NCBI GenBank assembly: GCA_000507305.1
Contig: DF239942.1
Location: 89,449 to 153,448, forward strand
DNA from: Breviolum minutum Mf 1.05b.01
Taxonomy: Eukaryota > Sar > Dinophyceae > Suessiales > Symbiodiniaceae
Direction of reading: 5' to 3'
Length of the DNA: 64,000 nucleotides
The position numbers and the translations under genes were made by a program. Shown piece by piece: positions 1 to 8,793 of the stretch (position 1 is its first letter; the number at the start of each line of letters is the position of its first letter). Under the pieces are notes generated by a model. It was not told the DNA's origin and ran no database searches. It saw only the letters and a list, made by a program, of their open reading frames with translations.

Positions 1-1513
1 CGCCTCAAGATCCAGATCCAGCAGCAACCGAAAGGTCAGCAGATACAGAAGCACCACTCACGGCAGAACACAGAGCAGCATGGCAAGAAGCAAGCACCCC
101 AGAACAACACAACGGCCAGACAGTGACAACTTCAGCTCCTCAGCAAAACCGAGCCGATGAGACACCGCAGGCACTAACAACGCCTGACCAGACTCCATCT
201 GAGGCCAGGGAAGAAGAAGTTGACTTGGAGTCGGCTTTGGAAAGAGAGGTTGAAGATAGCCATCTGTTTCGCGTAGCCAACACAGACTTTGGCTTGGACT
301 TTGACTCTTCAGGGGGGACAAAACGCAACATCGAGATCCCAGAAGCGTGTGATGGCTTAGCCACACCTCCGAAAGCGTTGCCTTCAACACCTTTCAGTGA
401 TGCATCATCACCTGAAAATTTTGATGATTTGCAAAGAAGCATGTTGGCAGCGTTCTGTTCCCATTGGACACCTTCAGATCAGTCACAGCCTTCTCTTTCA
501 CAGCAGGACATTGCACAGAGCTCTTGTGGCAGCCCTGATGCCAAAGCCTCTGCAGATCCTTACTTGTGGAGCCCACAAAAGATCGCACATAGCGACCATG
601 CATCGCTAAATTCAGTGCAGCCAGCAGATGAAGAATCACACGCACCACAACACAAGCAGTGCAAACATGCTTTGACAAGCACAGTGCAGCCAGCGGATGA
701 AGAACCTTACCCGCCACGTCGCAGACTTCGCAAACATGCGCTGGACAGCACAACGCAGCCAGTTGGAGAAGCATCATTACCGAAGAAGCAGAGGCAGGAA
801 GAGGTCAAGCAAGAGATTATTTCATCAGAAGAGCAACCAGAATCTCGACAACCCGTGCAGCCTAAGAAGAAGAGAGAGCACGTAATGAGGAGAATGAGGA
901 GAATGATGAGAAAGTGATGTGCTTGATGCTGCAAAGGTCTACTTTTGTCAGTTTGAAACAAGGTGAAACAAAGTACTTGATGAGAGGGTACAGTGTGCCT
1001 GCAGGAAAGACTTTTCACATCATCGTCAAACTGGGAGAGGATGGCACACATTGCGCCGGCTGCGCCTACGTGGGAACGATGGTGGTTGATCAGGTGGTTC
1101 GCGTCGAGCAGAGACGGTCTTTGAAAAATTATGTTGCTGATTGCAATGAGCATGACAGATGGGTATCTAGGCTTCAAAACGACCAGGCAGTATATGCTTG
1201 GAATGTGAATGAAGTTTGTCCGATCATTCCTAAACCCATCAAGTTCCTGTCGAGCAAGTTTCGCAATCGACATTTCCAGTGTTCGAAGGCGCATTTGGAC
1301 CGTGGTTTCAATGTCCCACCACCCGAACCATCATTGTTCAGCACCAGTGAGTTTTTCATTCGGTTGCTGCCATTAGACCGGTATAACCACCTGAAGCTTG
1401 TGGCTGAATCTTTAGATTGTCATTGTGTCAGAGTTGCGACAGCATGCAGTGGCAGCGACATAGTACTCATTGCTTTGAAATCTTTGCTGGAGACAATGAG
1501 TACTATATTTGGA
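1..1513 (+). CDS. 5'-truncated first visible exon of a methyltransferase-transposase fusion gene
   Basis: The frame is open from base 3, so the gene begins upstream of the window. The first ~290 codons are Ser/Pro/Glu/Gln-rich and contain three 23-residue repeats and a basic PKKKR stretch. After a frame change near 866-885 the second frame runs to 1513. It encodes a segment of about 110 residues (about 960-1260) whose pattern (GKTFHIIVKLG, then CAGCAYVGTMVVDQVVRVE, then YAWNVNEVCPI.KPI) resembles PUA/ASCH-like nucleic-acid-binding folds; this is inference. The exon ends with ATACSGSDI (about 1436-1462), matching motif I (SAM-binding loop) of C5-cytosine methyltransferases. It ends at a GT (1514) in phase with the exon at 1714. 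The frame break could be a sequencing indel, a missed small intron or real decay. Confidence 0.6.
597..803 (+). repeat. Three tandem 69-bp coding repeats (23 residues each)
   Basis: Units begin at 597, 666 and 735, each opening with HA(S/L) and carrying a QPADEE or QPVGEA core followed by a basic tail. The third unit is the most diverged. The repeats sit in the low-complexity N-terminus of the methyltransferase-transposase protein and keep the frame. Confidence 0.75.
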
Positions 1514-1713
1514 GTCCTCAGACGCATTTAGCATCAAGGTTTGCTAATTTCAAGTCAAACCTTTTGTGCGGCTAGCATGGATGTTCTAAGTGTTCGGTGC
1601 CAGTCAGGAGCATGTTTGCCAGGTTTTTCTCACACCCATGAATATATATCTAAATTTAAAGATAAGTACATGATATTTGTTTCTAAATCTATATGAGATT
1701 TTGTTGGTCTGAG

Positions 1714-1935
1714 GTCTCGATTGGCATGCGCCATGTGTTTATCGCAGAGATTGACCCACGCAAGCGGGAGTTCATCCAAGCAATGTCACCGGACGTGGAG
1801 CACTTGTTTGGAGACGTTGCATGCATCCCCAACAAGTATGGCCATTGCTACATTTGCGATTGTTCTCACGAACTTGACCCTGACGCGTTGAACATTGACG
1901 TTTTCTGTGCAGGGACGAGCTGCAAAGATATAAGC
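1714..1935 (+). CDS. Exon with C5-methyltransferase motifs II-IV
   Basis: Preceded by AG (1712-1713) and in phase with the exon ending at 1513, giving a 200-nt GT-AG intron that holds one motif copy. The peptide reads from VSIGMRHVFIAEIDPRKREF (acidic residue after strand 2, binding the SAM ribose) through LFGDVACI to DVFCAGTSCKDIS. The last matches motif IV, with the presumed catalytic Cys codon at 1921-1923; the usual Pro-Cys is Ser-Cys here. The end at 1935 assumes a GA 5' splice site. A GT at 1958 would be an alternative but leaves the wrong phase for the next exon. Confidence 0.65.
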
Positions 1936-2351
1936 GACTTTCCTTCAAATCTTATTTGTATGTAATTCATTTTCAGTTTTTCTATATATTTTTATCAATA
2001 TGTACTTATATAATACAGATACCCGAATGAAAAATGCTTTCCTTCTATAAACATAAGTGGTGTTGGCCTGTTCTCAAAGGAGATGGTTGATGAAACCACG
2101 TTCAAATGATGTTCTAAGTGCTGGATTCACAGCTAAGGCCGGCTAAAACAGACCAGAAGCAAGTTCGCTGGTTGCTATGAAACGAACACAGAGCTCGAAT
2201 CACCTGGAACATCACGGAATACCTACCATGACGGTTTCAAGTCAGTGCCATGGATGCAAGGGGGTTTTCCCTGAAATATATAGCCATATCCACCAAAAGT
2301 ACCCAAAATCATCCAAGCAGGTTTTGGGGCGTTTGTGTTGGGGGTTTGGAG

Positions 2352-2381
2352 GGTGGTCGCGAGTTTGGAAAGTTGCTTAGT
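2352..2381 (+). CDS. Possible 30-nt micro-exon between methyltransferase motifs IV and VI
   Basis: GGREFGKLLS would join motif IV to the FENV exon in phase 0 on both sides (AG at 2350-2351, GT at 2382). It supplies residues that C5 methyltransferases need between these motifs. The exon is very short and its limits are inferred only from phase and position. Confidence 0.3.
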
Positions 2382-2687
2382 GTTTTCCAGCGAATGCTTC
2401 TATTCGTTCTTGTCCTTCATGCTTTGTGCGATTTGTAATCATAATAAGTTGTCCACTTCAATCTTTTTAAGGCACAGGCGGTCCCATTTTGGAGCCTTTT
2501 TTTGCCTAGAATTTTCCAAAGGAATAGGCATGATCTTGCTGGCTTTTGTTTCTCCCCCCGGGTTTTTGAATAGGTATACGTATAAATATTTTGATATAAA
2601 TATATCATATTTTAACAAAAACAAGCCCTATGTGAGCATCGTACACGTTCTGTCTTTCCACTCCTTATCCTGAATTCTACCAATCAG

Positions 2688-2777
2688 GCTATGGAGATCT
2701 TTTCGCCAATCCTTGGATTATTTGAAAACGTCAAGGCAGCTGCTGAAAAATGTAAAGGCCACAGACCAGCTGTGGAG
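2688..2777 (+). CDS. Exon with C5-methyltransferase motif VI (FENV)
   Basis: Thirty codons after an AG at 2686-2687, reading AMEIFSPILGLFENVKAAA and onward to RPAVE. FENV (Glu codon 2724-2726) is the classic motif VI, whose Glu contacts the target cytosine. The exon ends before GC (2778), a 5' splice form common in dinoflagellates, and continues in phase with VDFVHQL at 3376. Confidence 0.7.
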
Positions 2778-3375
2778 GCTTCTTGGCTGGCTATATTTAT
2801 GATCTTTCCCTGCCAAGTGGGGTTGACTTTTGAAGTCGGGGTTGGCTCACGTGGTTGAGATGAGGCAGTCGCTTTCTTTCACCAAGAATTGTCTCATGAA
2901 GTTACTTTTTTCAATACCTTTTTTACTTGAGGTGTGTAAAGCAAGTAAAACCGATGTATTGCCCAGCCAGCGGGTTTTCCAAAAGATGTTCTAAGTGTAA
3001 GTTGCGCGCTAAATACGGTAGATTTTCAAAATTGTTTTCCTGTAGTGCAAACTTGCCTCCACTGTTGTTTCACTTCTTGAAATGCATTGTATGCTGTATT
3101 ATTGACAGGTTGTGAAAGAGGACGTCAATTCTTTTGGTTATAGCCTTGTGCCTCGCCTTGCATTCTGGTGGCTACATGCGTGTTCTACGTTCTAAGTGCG
3201 TATAGGCAAAGAACATGTTGCGATGTGGTTCCCAATCATTCAGCGGTTTTGGAAAATATGTTCTAAGTGTAAGTTGTCCGCTATATACGAGTTGTCTCGT
3301 GTATTCATATTCGTGGGGGGTGTGCAAAATTGTGGTGGTTTTATCGCGGTAACAATCATTTTGTTACACCCCCAG
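2778..3375 (+). other. 598-nt intron with three motif copies
   Basis: GC-AG intron of the fusion gene. It contains cores at 2989, 3190 and 3261. The first and third sit in the longer repeat unit bounded by AGCGG on the left and a CCGCT-like sequence on the right, so this intron seems to have received at least two insertions of the same unit. No coding-like segment is seen. Confidence 0.55.
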
Positions 3376-3666
3376 GTGGATTTTGTCCATCAACTGACCA
3401 AGGCCAAGATTGTGCTAGACAGCCAGAACTTTCTGGCGAGGCACCGTCGCAACCGTGTCTATGGAGCTGCGGTTGTAAACACAGGCACTCAGTCAGAAGA
3501 AGTGTATCAGAAGGTATTCTGCGAGACCTTGCAATCATTGCAAACGCATTGTCAGTTCTCTATGTCCGAGACATTTGCAGATTTGCCACCTGGAGAGCTG
3601 AAGACTGAAAGACAACGTAATGTTCTTGCTCAAGCGGTGGACAATGCTTTGAAAGATTCTCGTCTT
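3376..3666 (+). CDS. Exon with C5-methyltransferase motif VIII
   Basis: Begins after CCCAG with VDFVHQLTKAKIVLDSQNF, then ARHRRNRVYGAA. The QxRxR-like basic run and RVYG match motif VIII/strand 7 of C5 methyltransferases. The rest (TGTQSEEVYQKVFCETL and onward) would form part of the target-recognition region. It ends at a GA (3667) in phase with the next exon; a GT at 3682 is an equally phased alternative. The following intron holds the motif at 3763. Confidence 0.65.
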
Positions 3667-3859
3667 GACATGTTTTCTATAGTGACATATAGTGACTCAT
3701 TATAGTGACATGTTTCTGCCTTTAGTGATAATTAGGTTTGGCGTTTGGGAAAATGTTTGGTGTTCTAAGTGTAAGTTACCCGTTACATAATACATTTTCT
3801 TGAAGGGATCCTTCCTGGTGTTTATTCTATCCGTCTTCAGTTTGCATTGTCCAATACAG

Positions 3860-4998
3860 GATGGCAAGTCCAGCAACATCTTCATGGATTGCAGTAGCAG
3901 CGAAGCATGGTCAGCTGGAAATGCATGTTCTGACATCGTTCCATGCCTCACTCCCTCACATGCAGTTTGGTCACACCAATTGCGCCGTTTTCTCACACCT
4001 GTCGAACACTTGGGCCTCCAAGCAATTTGGGAAGCCGATGTCACAAGCAAAATTCAGTTTCGAGAGATGGCGGAATCAATTGGTCAGGATCTCGCCGGGA
4101 ACTCGTTTACGGGGACGGTGGTGCAGTCGGTATTGTTGGCGCAGTTTGCAAGTTCAACAGCTTGGATCGATTTGGACTTGGCAAAGAACTTGCACAAGCA
4201 GCCTGACCCCAAGAAGCAGCCTACACCTGGGTCGCAGCAACACTTAGAACATCGGGGGAAGAAACGCAAAGCGCCTGAACAGGGACAGAGTGGAGATGGC
4301 AATGTAGTTGTCCGTCGCTTGCGCGGCAAGCAGAGACCTCCTGCACCACCCAAGAAAAAACGAGGTATTGGAGGTGGAAACAAAGTAGCCAAAGGGAAAT
4401 GTGCAATGGCCACGATCAAGCAGAAGGAAGACATATTTGTGGCCTTGGAGGAGATCCAGAATTCAGGTGTCAAGAATCCTTTGAAAGAGTTGGAGAAGCG
4501 AAATATGAAAGGCTTCTTCAAGGGGTGTACCTATCCATCAAAGTGGGGAAGAGTCAGACAGGAGCAAAATTGGCCTTTGCTTGTAAAGGCGGCGCCGGAA
4601 CTTTGCTCTCGGCACAAGGAGTTGCCCAATTCTTTGCGTAGCGTGATGCAGATTGGGACTATGAAATACAGCAGGGGCGATGATTGCAGTCATGGAGGAT
4701 TGCCACTTCCTTTGAAAGAGGTCGTTGAGAGTATCATCATGGACAGGGTAGAGAATGGAGAGGAAGTGGACACAGTGTTTGTCCGCAATACAATCGTGTA
4801 TTGTGTGGATTTATGGAACGAGTGTGTTCACAGCATCAGAGGCATGGTGCAAAGCAAGAGTTTGGAGTTGTTGAAAGCACACGACCAGCAGTATGCCCAG
4901 ATGACCCCCAAGGAGCTGGATGACACATTCAAGGGATTGAGTGAGCGTATATCTTCTATGCTGCGAACAATTCATACGTCGCCTCACGATTTGGCTTT
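3860..4998 (+). CDS. Large exon: methyltransferase C-terminus, basic linker and transposase DNA-binding region
   Basis: Starts after ATACAG. The first ~110 codons contain CLTPSHAVWSHQLRRF and DLAGNSFTGTVVQSVLLA; the latter fits motif X (GN near the C-terminus), closing the methyltransferase fold. A basic stretch (GKKRK, PPKKKRG) looks like a nuclear signal. Then come IKQKEDIFVALEEIQ.SGVKNPLKELEKR and a second helical region (LPLPLKEVVESIIMDRVENG), comparable to the paired HTH/CENP-B-like DNA-binding domains before a pogo-type DDE core. A reverse-oriented motif copy (4241-4249) is translated here as HLEH. The end at GA 4999 is in phase with the exon at 5170. Confidence 0.65.
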
Positions 4999-5169
4999 GA
5001 TGTACCACAGCTTGGCTTAATAGATTTTCGTGTTTTCAAGAGGTTCTAAGTGATGGGTTTGTCGCATTCACATGTATTCACAGGGGAAAATATATATAAA
5101 TATAACACTCAATATTTATAAAGAACTGATGTTTAAATTCTGGATGATCCACGGCCTTTTTTTGCCAAG

Positions 5170-5791
5170 GAGACAAGCTCTACGGCTATGCAACCGGTTT
5201 GGACTAGTCCAGAGATCACTGGAAAAGCCAGGTGCGCACTTGCCTTTTGACGACCCGCAGCTAGAGGCAGTCAGGGTTCAAATCAAAAGACTTGTGCAGG
5301 AAGGCTCCATACAGGAGAGATTGGTGATGAACTTCGATCAGGTGTGGAGCACAACGTTTCGCCCAAACAAGAAGTCATGGATGAAGAACTCCAATCTCAG
5401 AGGTCAAGAGAAGGATCCGTTTATCAGATCCAACCTTTTGAGAAGGATCCGACATAACGTCGAACGCTCGCTTGACTTGCCGTTGACCGAGCCGGATCCA
5501 ACTCAGAAGGAGAAATCTGCAACTTTGGCAAAGCCACAAGTCACCGGAGGCGAAGCGTCGGCAGCAATGGTCGATGGCTGGCGGGTGCCAAGGTCAGTTA
5601 CGACCTTGTCATTTATCGACGGATATGTGGGTCGTTCCTTCGTAACTCTACGAGCAGGCACGCTGCCAGACAATGTGAGGGAGGCATTAAACGAAGAGCT
5701 CAAAGACGTCCTGGTGATAGACCGTCCGCAGCCAAAGTCACATGTGTGGAACAATGAGACCTTCATCCGGTATTTAGATCATCTATCACAG
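5170..5791 (+). CDS. Exon with first DDE catalytic block of a pogo/Tc1-like transposase
   Basis: Joined in phase to the previous exon by a 171-nt GA-AG intron with one motif copy (5044). It encodes ALRLCNRFGLVQRS (end of the DNA-binding region), then RLVMNFDQVWSTTF. The Asp in NFDQ (codon 5336-5338) fits the first catalytic Asp of DDE_1-type transposases. Downstream VTTLSFIDGYVGRSFVTLRA is consistent with the beta-strands after it. The exon ends at CAG before GAGCTTG, in phase with GAGTTGCGG at 5951. Confidence 0.65.
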
Positions 5792-5950
5792 GAGCTTGGG
5801 CCAGTTTTAGTTTTTGCGTTTCGGTTGAATGTTCTATATGGTGTTGCTCTTTGTTCTTAATCAGAGCATACCGCTATACAGCATTGGTCTTACACTTAGA
5901 ACATAGTGTCATTATGTTTTGGGTAAGCGTGTATTTGTTTTCTTTGCCAG

Positions 5951-6085
5951 GAGTTGCGGCACCGCCGAAAACAACTTGGGCTAACATCATCCTCTCGAGC
6001 ACTTTGCTTCTACGACCAAGCAGGTGCTCACATGTCGACAGTTTTCGTCCGAATTCAGCAGAAGTGGATGGCCGAGAACAATTGT
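5951..6085 (+). CDS. Exon with second DDE catalytic block
   Basis: After TTTGCCAG the frame reads ELRHRRKQLGLTSSSRALCF, then YDQAGAHMS, with Asp codon 6014-6016. The D-x-A-x-x-H pattern is the second catalytic Asp region of IS630/Tc1/pogo transposases. The preceding intron (5792-5950) is GA-AG and includes a reverse motif at 5893. The exon ends with ENNC before GAGCC. Confidence 0.65.
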
Positions 6086-6183
6086 GAGCCTTGTCATATG
6101 ATGGAACACATTTTTTCAGTACCATTCAGAAGGAAAGCAGTACTTTCGACGTGTGTTGCCCAGTCAGCGGATTTTTGCAAAAG

Positions 6184-6253
6184 ATGTTCTATATATATAA
6201 ATATAAGTGTAAGTTGTCGTCTATATATTGCGTAGAGTTTACACTTAGAACAT
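6184..6253. repeat. Inverted pair of motif copies with an AT-rich insertion in one arm
   Basis: The left arm is ATGTTCT, a 14-nt AT-rich insert (6191-6204), then AAGTGTAA. The right arm at 6239-6253 is TTACACTTAGAACAT, an exact reverse complement of the left arm once the insert is ignored. The pair fills much of the GA-AG intron 6086-6269. Confidence 0.75.
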
Positions 6254-6269
6254 TGTTGGTGTGCTTGAG

Positions 6270-6477
6270 GAGCTGATGAATGGCCACTCCGAAATCCCGA
6301 TACCGGGAGGTTTTGGAGCAGCAGGTGCTCCAAACGATGCTTGGCACCAGGCGATGCACTCACTAACAAAATCATATCTACGTTACCATGTCGGATGGGG
6401 CTGCAGACCTGACCTGCGCAAGCGATTTGACGAACTACAGTGCGGGCCTTTGGGGCTCCCTTCTTCCAAGCGCCGTG
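6270..6477 (+). CDS. Exon with third DDE catalytic block
   Basis: Starts after CTTGAG and continues ENNC with ELMNGHSEIPIPGGFGAAG, then APNDAWHQAMHSLTK. The Asp of PNDAWH (codon 6336-6338) would be the third acidic residue, making a DDD triad in the place where pogo-type enzymes have a PLD box. It ends near CGCCGTG before GTGAGT. The phase to the next exon is not resolved. Confidence 0.6.
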
Positions 6478-6613
6478 GTGAGTAATATGTAGACAAATGA
6501 ATTTTGATATGCGTTTTTTGGAAAAATATAGATATATCTATAAATATTAATATATATATATATATTTTTATTTTCATATCTAGTATTGTTGTAATATATT
6601 TATATATATACAG

Positions 6614-6738
6614 CATTTTTTGCACTTTGAAAATTGGTGCACACAATGTCAATGGTCAACGCGAAATTAGGTGTCCCATCGCTGATTCCTTGCGAGCTGA
6701 CGGATGGGCGGTGCAGCAACTGAAGGGACCGCTCCATG
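6614..6738 (+). CDS. Probable downstream exon of the transposase region
   Basis: After TATACAG the frame reads through NVNGQREIRCPIADSLRADG to WAVQQLKGPLHG before GGTGTAA. Its composition is protein-like but no domain is recognised. The junction with the preceding exon is off by one base in my reading, so one boundary is probably misplaced. Confidence 0.4.
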
Positions 6739-6867
6739 GTGTAAAAATCAGAATGTTTGTGCATATATGTATATGTATATTTATGTTTTTTCACAGCAGG
6801 GGTGTCTAGAAGAAAGTAAACAGTGGATTGGTTTCATTGGTGCTATGTACTTCTGAAATGTTCTAAG

Positions 6868-7044
6868 TGATAGGACCCTGGGGGGAAACCAAACAAACAA
6901 TGCATTGGTTCTGAGATGTTCTGAGATTGTTTTTGGTTCGGACTTGCTGACATTGGTTGATGTTTTATGTGATGTGACACTGCTACCTGGTATCCGAAAA
7001 GACGTTGAGGCAAAATCGCTTGATTTGGCTGGCATGGCTGCAAC
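6868..7044 (+). CDS. Possible exon after a motif copy
   Basis: An open frame reads from DRTLGGNQTNNALVLRC through SDLLTLVDVLCDVTLLPG to LDLAGMAAT. The end at GT (7045) is in phase with the small exon at 7117. The start is uncertain because the region begins inside or just after the motif at 6861. Confidence 0.35.
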
Positions 7045-7116
7045 GTGGCTACTGCTCACTTTCTGACGTGGCGAGCTTTTGGTTTGAAGGACATTTTTTA
7101 CTGTTTTTTTTTGCAG

Positions 7117-7145
7117 CGTGTCAGGTTCAGAGATAGTTGAGGACA
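7117..7145 (+). CDS. Possible small exon (VSGSEIVED)
   Basis: It follows a strong polypyrimidine tract and TTGCAG and reads VSGSEIVED. Using GT at 7146 it joins in phase to the exon at 7286. The alternative end GAG before GACTTACAC would start the intron with the motif itself but breaks phase. Confidence 0.35.
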
Positions 7146-7285
7146 GTGTTGAGGACTTACACTTAGAACATGTATTGAAATATAAATAGGTTCTCGGGTA
7201 GTTATATCTACATTTATATATATGAGAATTTGCTTTGATTTAAATATAATACAAGCAGTCGACGTGCAAAACCTCTGAGCAACAG

Positions 7286-7414
7286 GAGACACGCAGGCTA
7301 CATTGGAAGCAATGCATGCAACGAGGGGAAGCATGAATGACGTTCTTCGATTGACAGATGCTCCTGAAATTGATGAGGCGGACCCAGAAGTTGACCACAT
7401 GCGATTGACCAAGT
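7286..7414 (+). CDS. Exon, acidic helical segment
   Basis: After CAACAG the frame reads DTQATLEAMHATRGSMNDVL, then RLTDAPEIDEADPEVDHM. It ends before a GC (7415) and joins at 7583 through a TTA codon split across the intron. No known domain. The following 168-nt GC-AG intron contains TA repeats and ends with a reverse motif copy 4 nt before its AG. Confidence 0.5.
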
Positions 7415-7582
7415 GCGTTTCTGCGATGCAGTGCAGTAGACGCACTTTGTGTCTTTGATATTAAAACATATACATATATATATATATATACAGTATATGT
7501 ATATATAAATATATATAGTGGTCTTTTTGGAATACATGCCAGACGTAAAGCAGTTGCAGGTGGCCGCACACTTAGAACATAG

Positions 7583-8025
7583 TAGAATTCCGGGATTTTG
7601 TGCATATCTCTGAGGCTGACGAAGAACCTCGGCGTTGGGCTTTGGAGCTCTTGGATGACGCGGGTCATTTGTACCTGCCTTCATGGATCAGTCAGGAGTT
7701 GGAGTTGCGAATTTGCATGTTCATCAGCGAGCATGAGAAGTGGCAACAGAAGATAGAAAAGCGAGCAGTAATCGGAAAAAATTTGGCACCAAAGCAGCAA
7801 CAGAAGTACGATGCATGGTGTTTGACGTGTAATCCCAGGTTGGTGTTTTCGAAGAGCAAACAGGAGTTGATCACTGATTCTGCGAGGGTCAAACCAGACT
7901 GCATTTCTATCCAGTTGCATTTGTCCGATGAACCAGACAAACTGCAAGTGACGACATGTAGCGGAACTACCTACCGGCTTGTGCTGCTCCGTGGTCCGCA
8001 TGATGGAAACGAAGCTGCCTTGCAG
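7583..8025 (+). CDS. Exon, C-terminal region of unknown function
   Basis: Reads from EFRDFVHISEADEEPRRWAL through LYLPSWISQELELRICMFIS and KRAVIGKNLAPKQQQKYDAW to VLLRGPHDGNEAALQ. About 147 codons, mixed helical and beta, with no family recognised. It ends at CAG before GCATGTG (GC 5' splice form), in phase with the last exon. Confidence 0.6.
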
Positions 8026-8214
8026 GCATGTGGGGCTTGCTGAAATGCTTCGCTGTCAAATGCTTTTTTAATGATTTTTTTCGAAAAGAATATAATAATG
8101 TTGTTTCTCAAGGTGCATCAATGATTCTAATTTTAGTGTCCCTTGACTTTTGATATTTCCTATTTGATGTTCTAAGTGATGGGGCCCTCAGACAGGGTTC
8201 AATTTCCCATTGAG

Positions 8215-8793
8215 GAGCTTGATGGTCCTGTTCCAGAAATTGCTTTGATGGAATTGGAAGCGAATGCCGCTCTTGACATGAGCGACGAAGATGGAGTTGA
8301 CGTCGTGGAGGACGAGGCTGCTGTGAAAGCCATGGAGATGGAGAAAGCGATGGTAGAGGCTGGTTGCGCACTTGCAGGGCAAGAGGATTGCGACACATTC
8401 ATCCTTGCTGACACCGATGATGAGATCGATGAGCAGGAAAGTTTCGGCGTGAGTGCAACAGGAGGTAGCAAAATCGGGAAGCTGAAGACTTTCAACTTCA
8501 GACCGGCTTACAAGAAATTGGAGGAGTTGAATCTGGTGGCATTACCCCGCCACGTAACCGGCTGCTGGCTCGCATACCATTCCACGTCACAACAGTGGCA
8601 TGCAAGCTACCCAGGAGTTTCTTGTGGTTTAACAGCGACTTGGGGCTCTGGGAGTAAACGCACCGAGCCTGAAGCAATCATGAAGGTTGTGAAGGCCGCT
8701 GTGACGGCTCATGTCACCGCATTCCCAAAAGACAAGCTGTGGGTGAGCCAACTTCAGAGAATCAAAGATGCGGAAGCGAAGGGCACTTTCTGA
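8215..8793 (+). CDS. Last exon of the fusion gene: acidic region and Trp-containing C-terminal module
   Basis: Joins after TTGAG as ELDGPVPEIALMELEANAAL. A strongly acidic stretch (DMSDEDGVDVVEDEAA) follows. The last ~75 residues carry VTGCWLAYHSTSQQWHASYP and EAIMKVVKAAVTAHV. The spacing of Trp residues and the EA..AA helix recalls AP2-type DNA-binding modules, but that is a weak inference. Stop TGA at 8791-8793. An upstream in-frame ATG at 8176 lies over the intron's motif copy, so a separate short gene starting there is possible. Confidence 0.6.
   Translation, partial: ELDGPVPEIALMELEANAALDMSDEDGVDVVEDEAAVKAMEMEKAMVEAGCALAGQEDCDTFILADTDDEIDEQESFGVSATGGSKIGKLKTFNFRPAYKKLEELNLVALPRHVTGCWLAYHSTSQQWHASYPGVSCGLTATWGSGSKRTEPEAIMKVVKAAVTAHVTAFPKDKLWVSQLQRIKDAEAKGTF

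Noticed and set aside
3196-3330. Upstream part of the open frame ending at 3705 as a coding start
   Set aside because: It runs through a motif copy and a polypyrimidine acceptor; the homologous methyltransferase sequence begins only at 3376.
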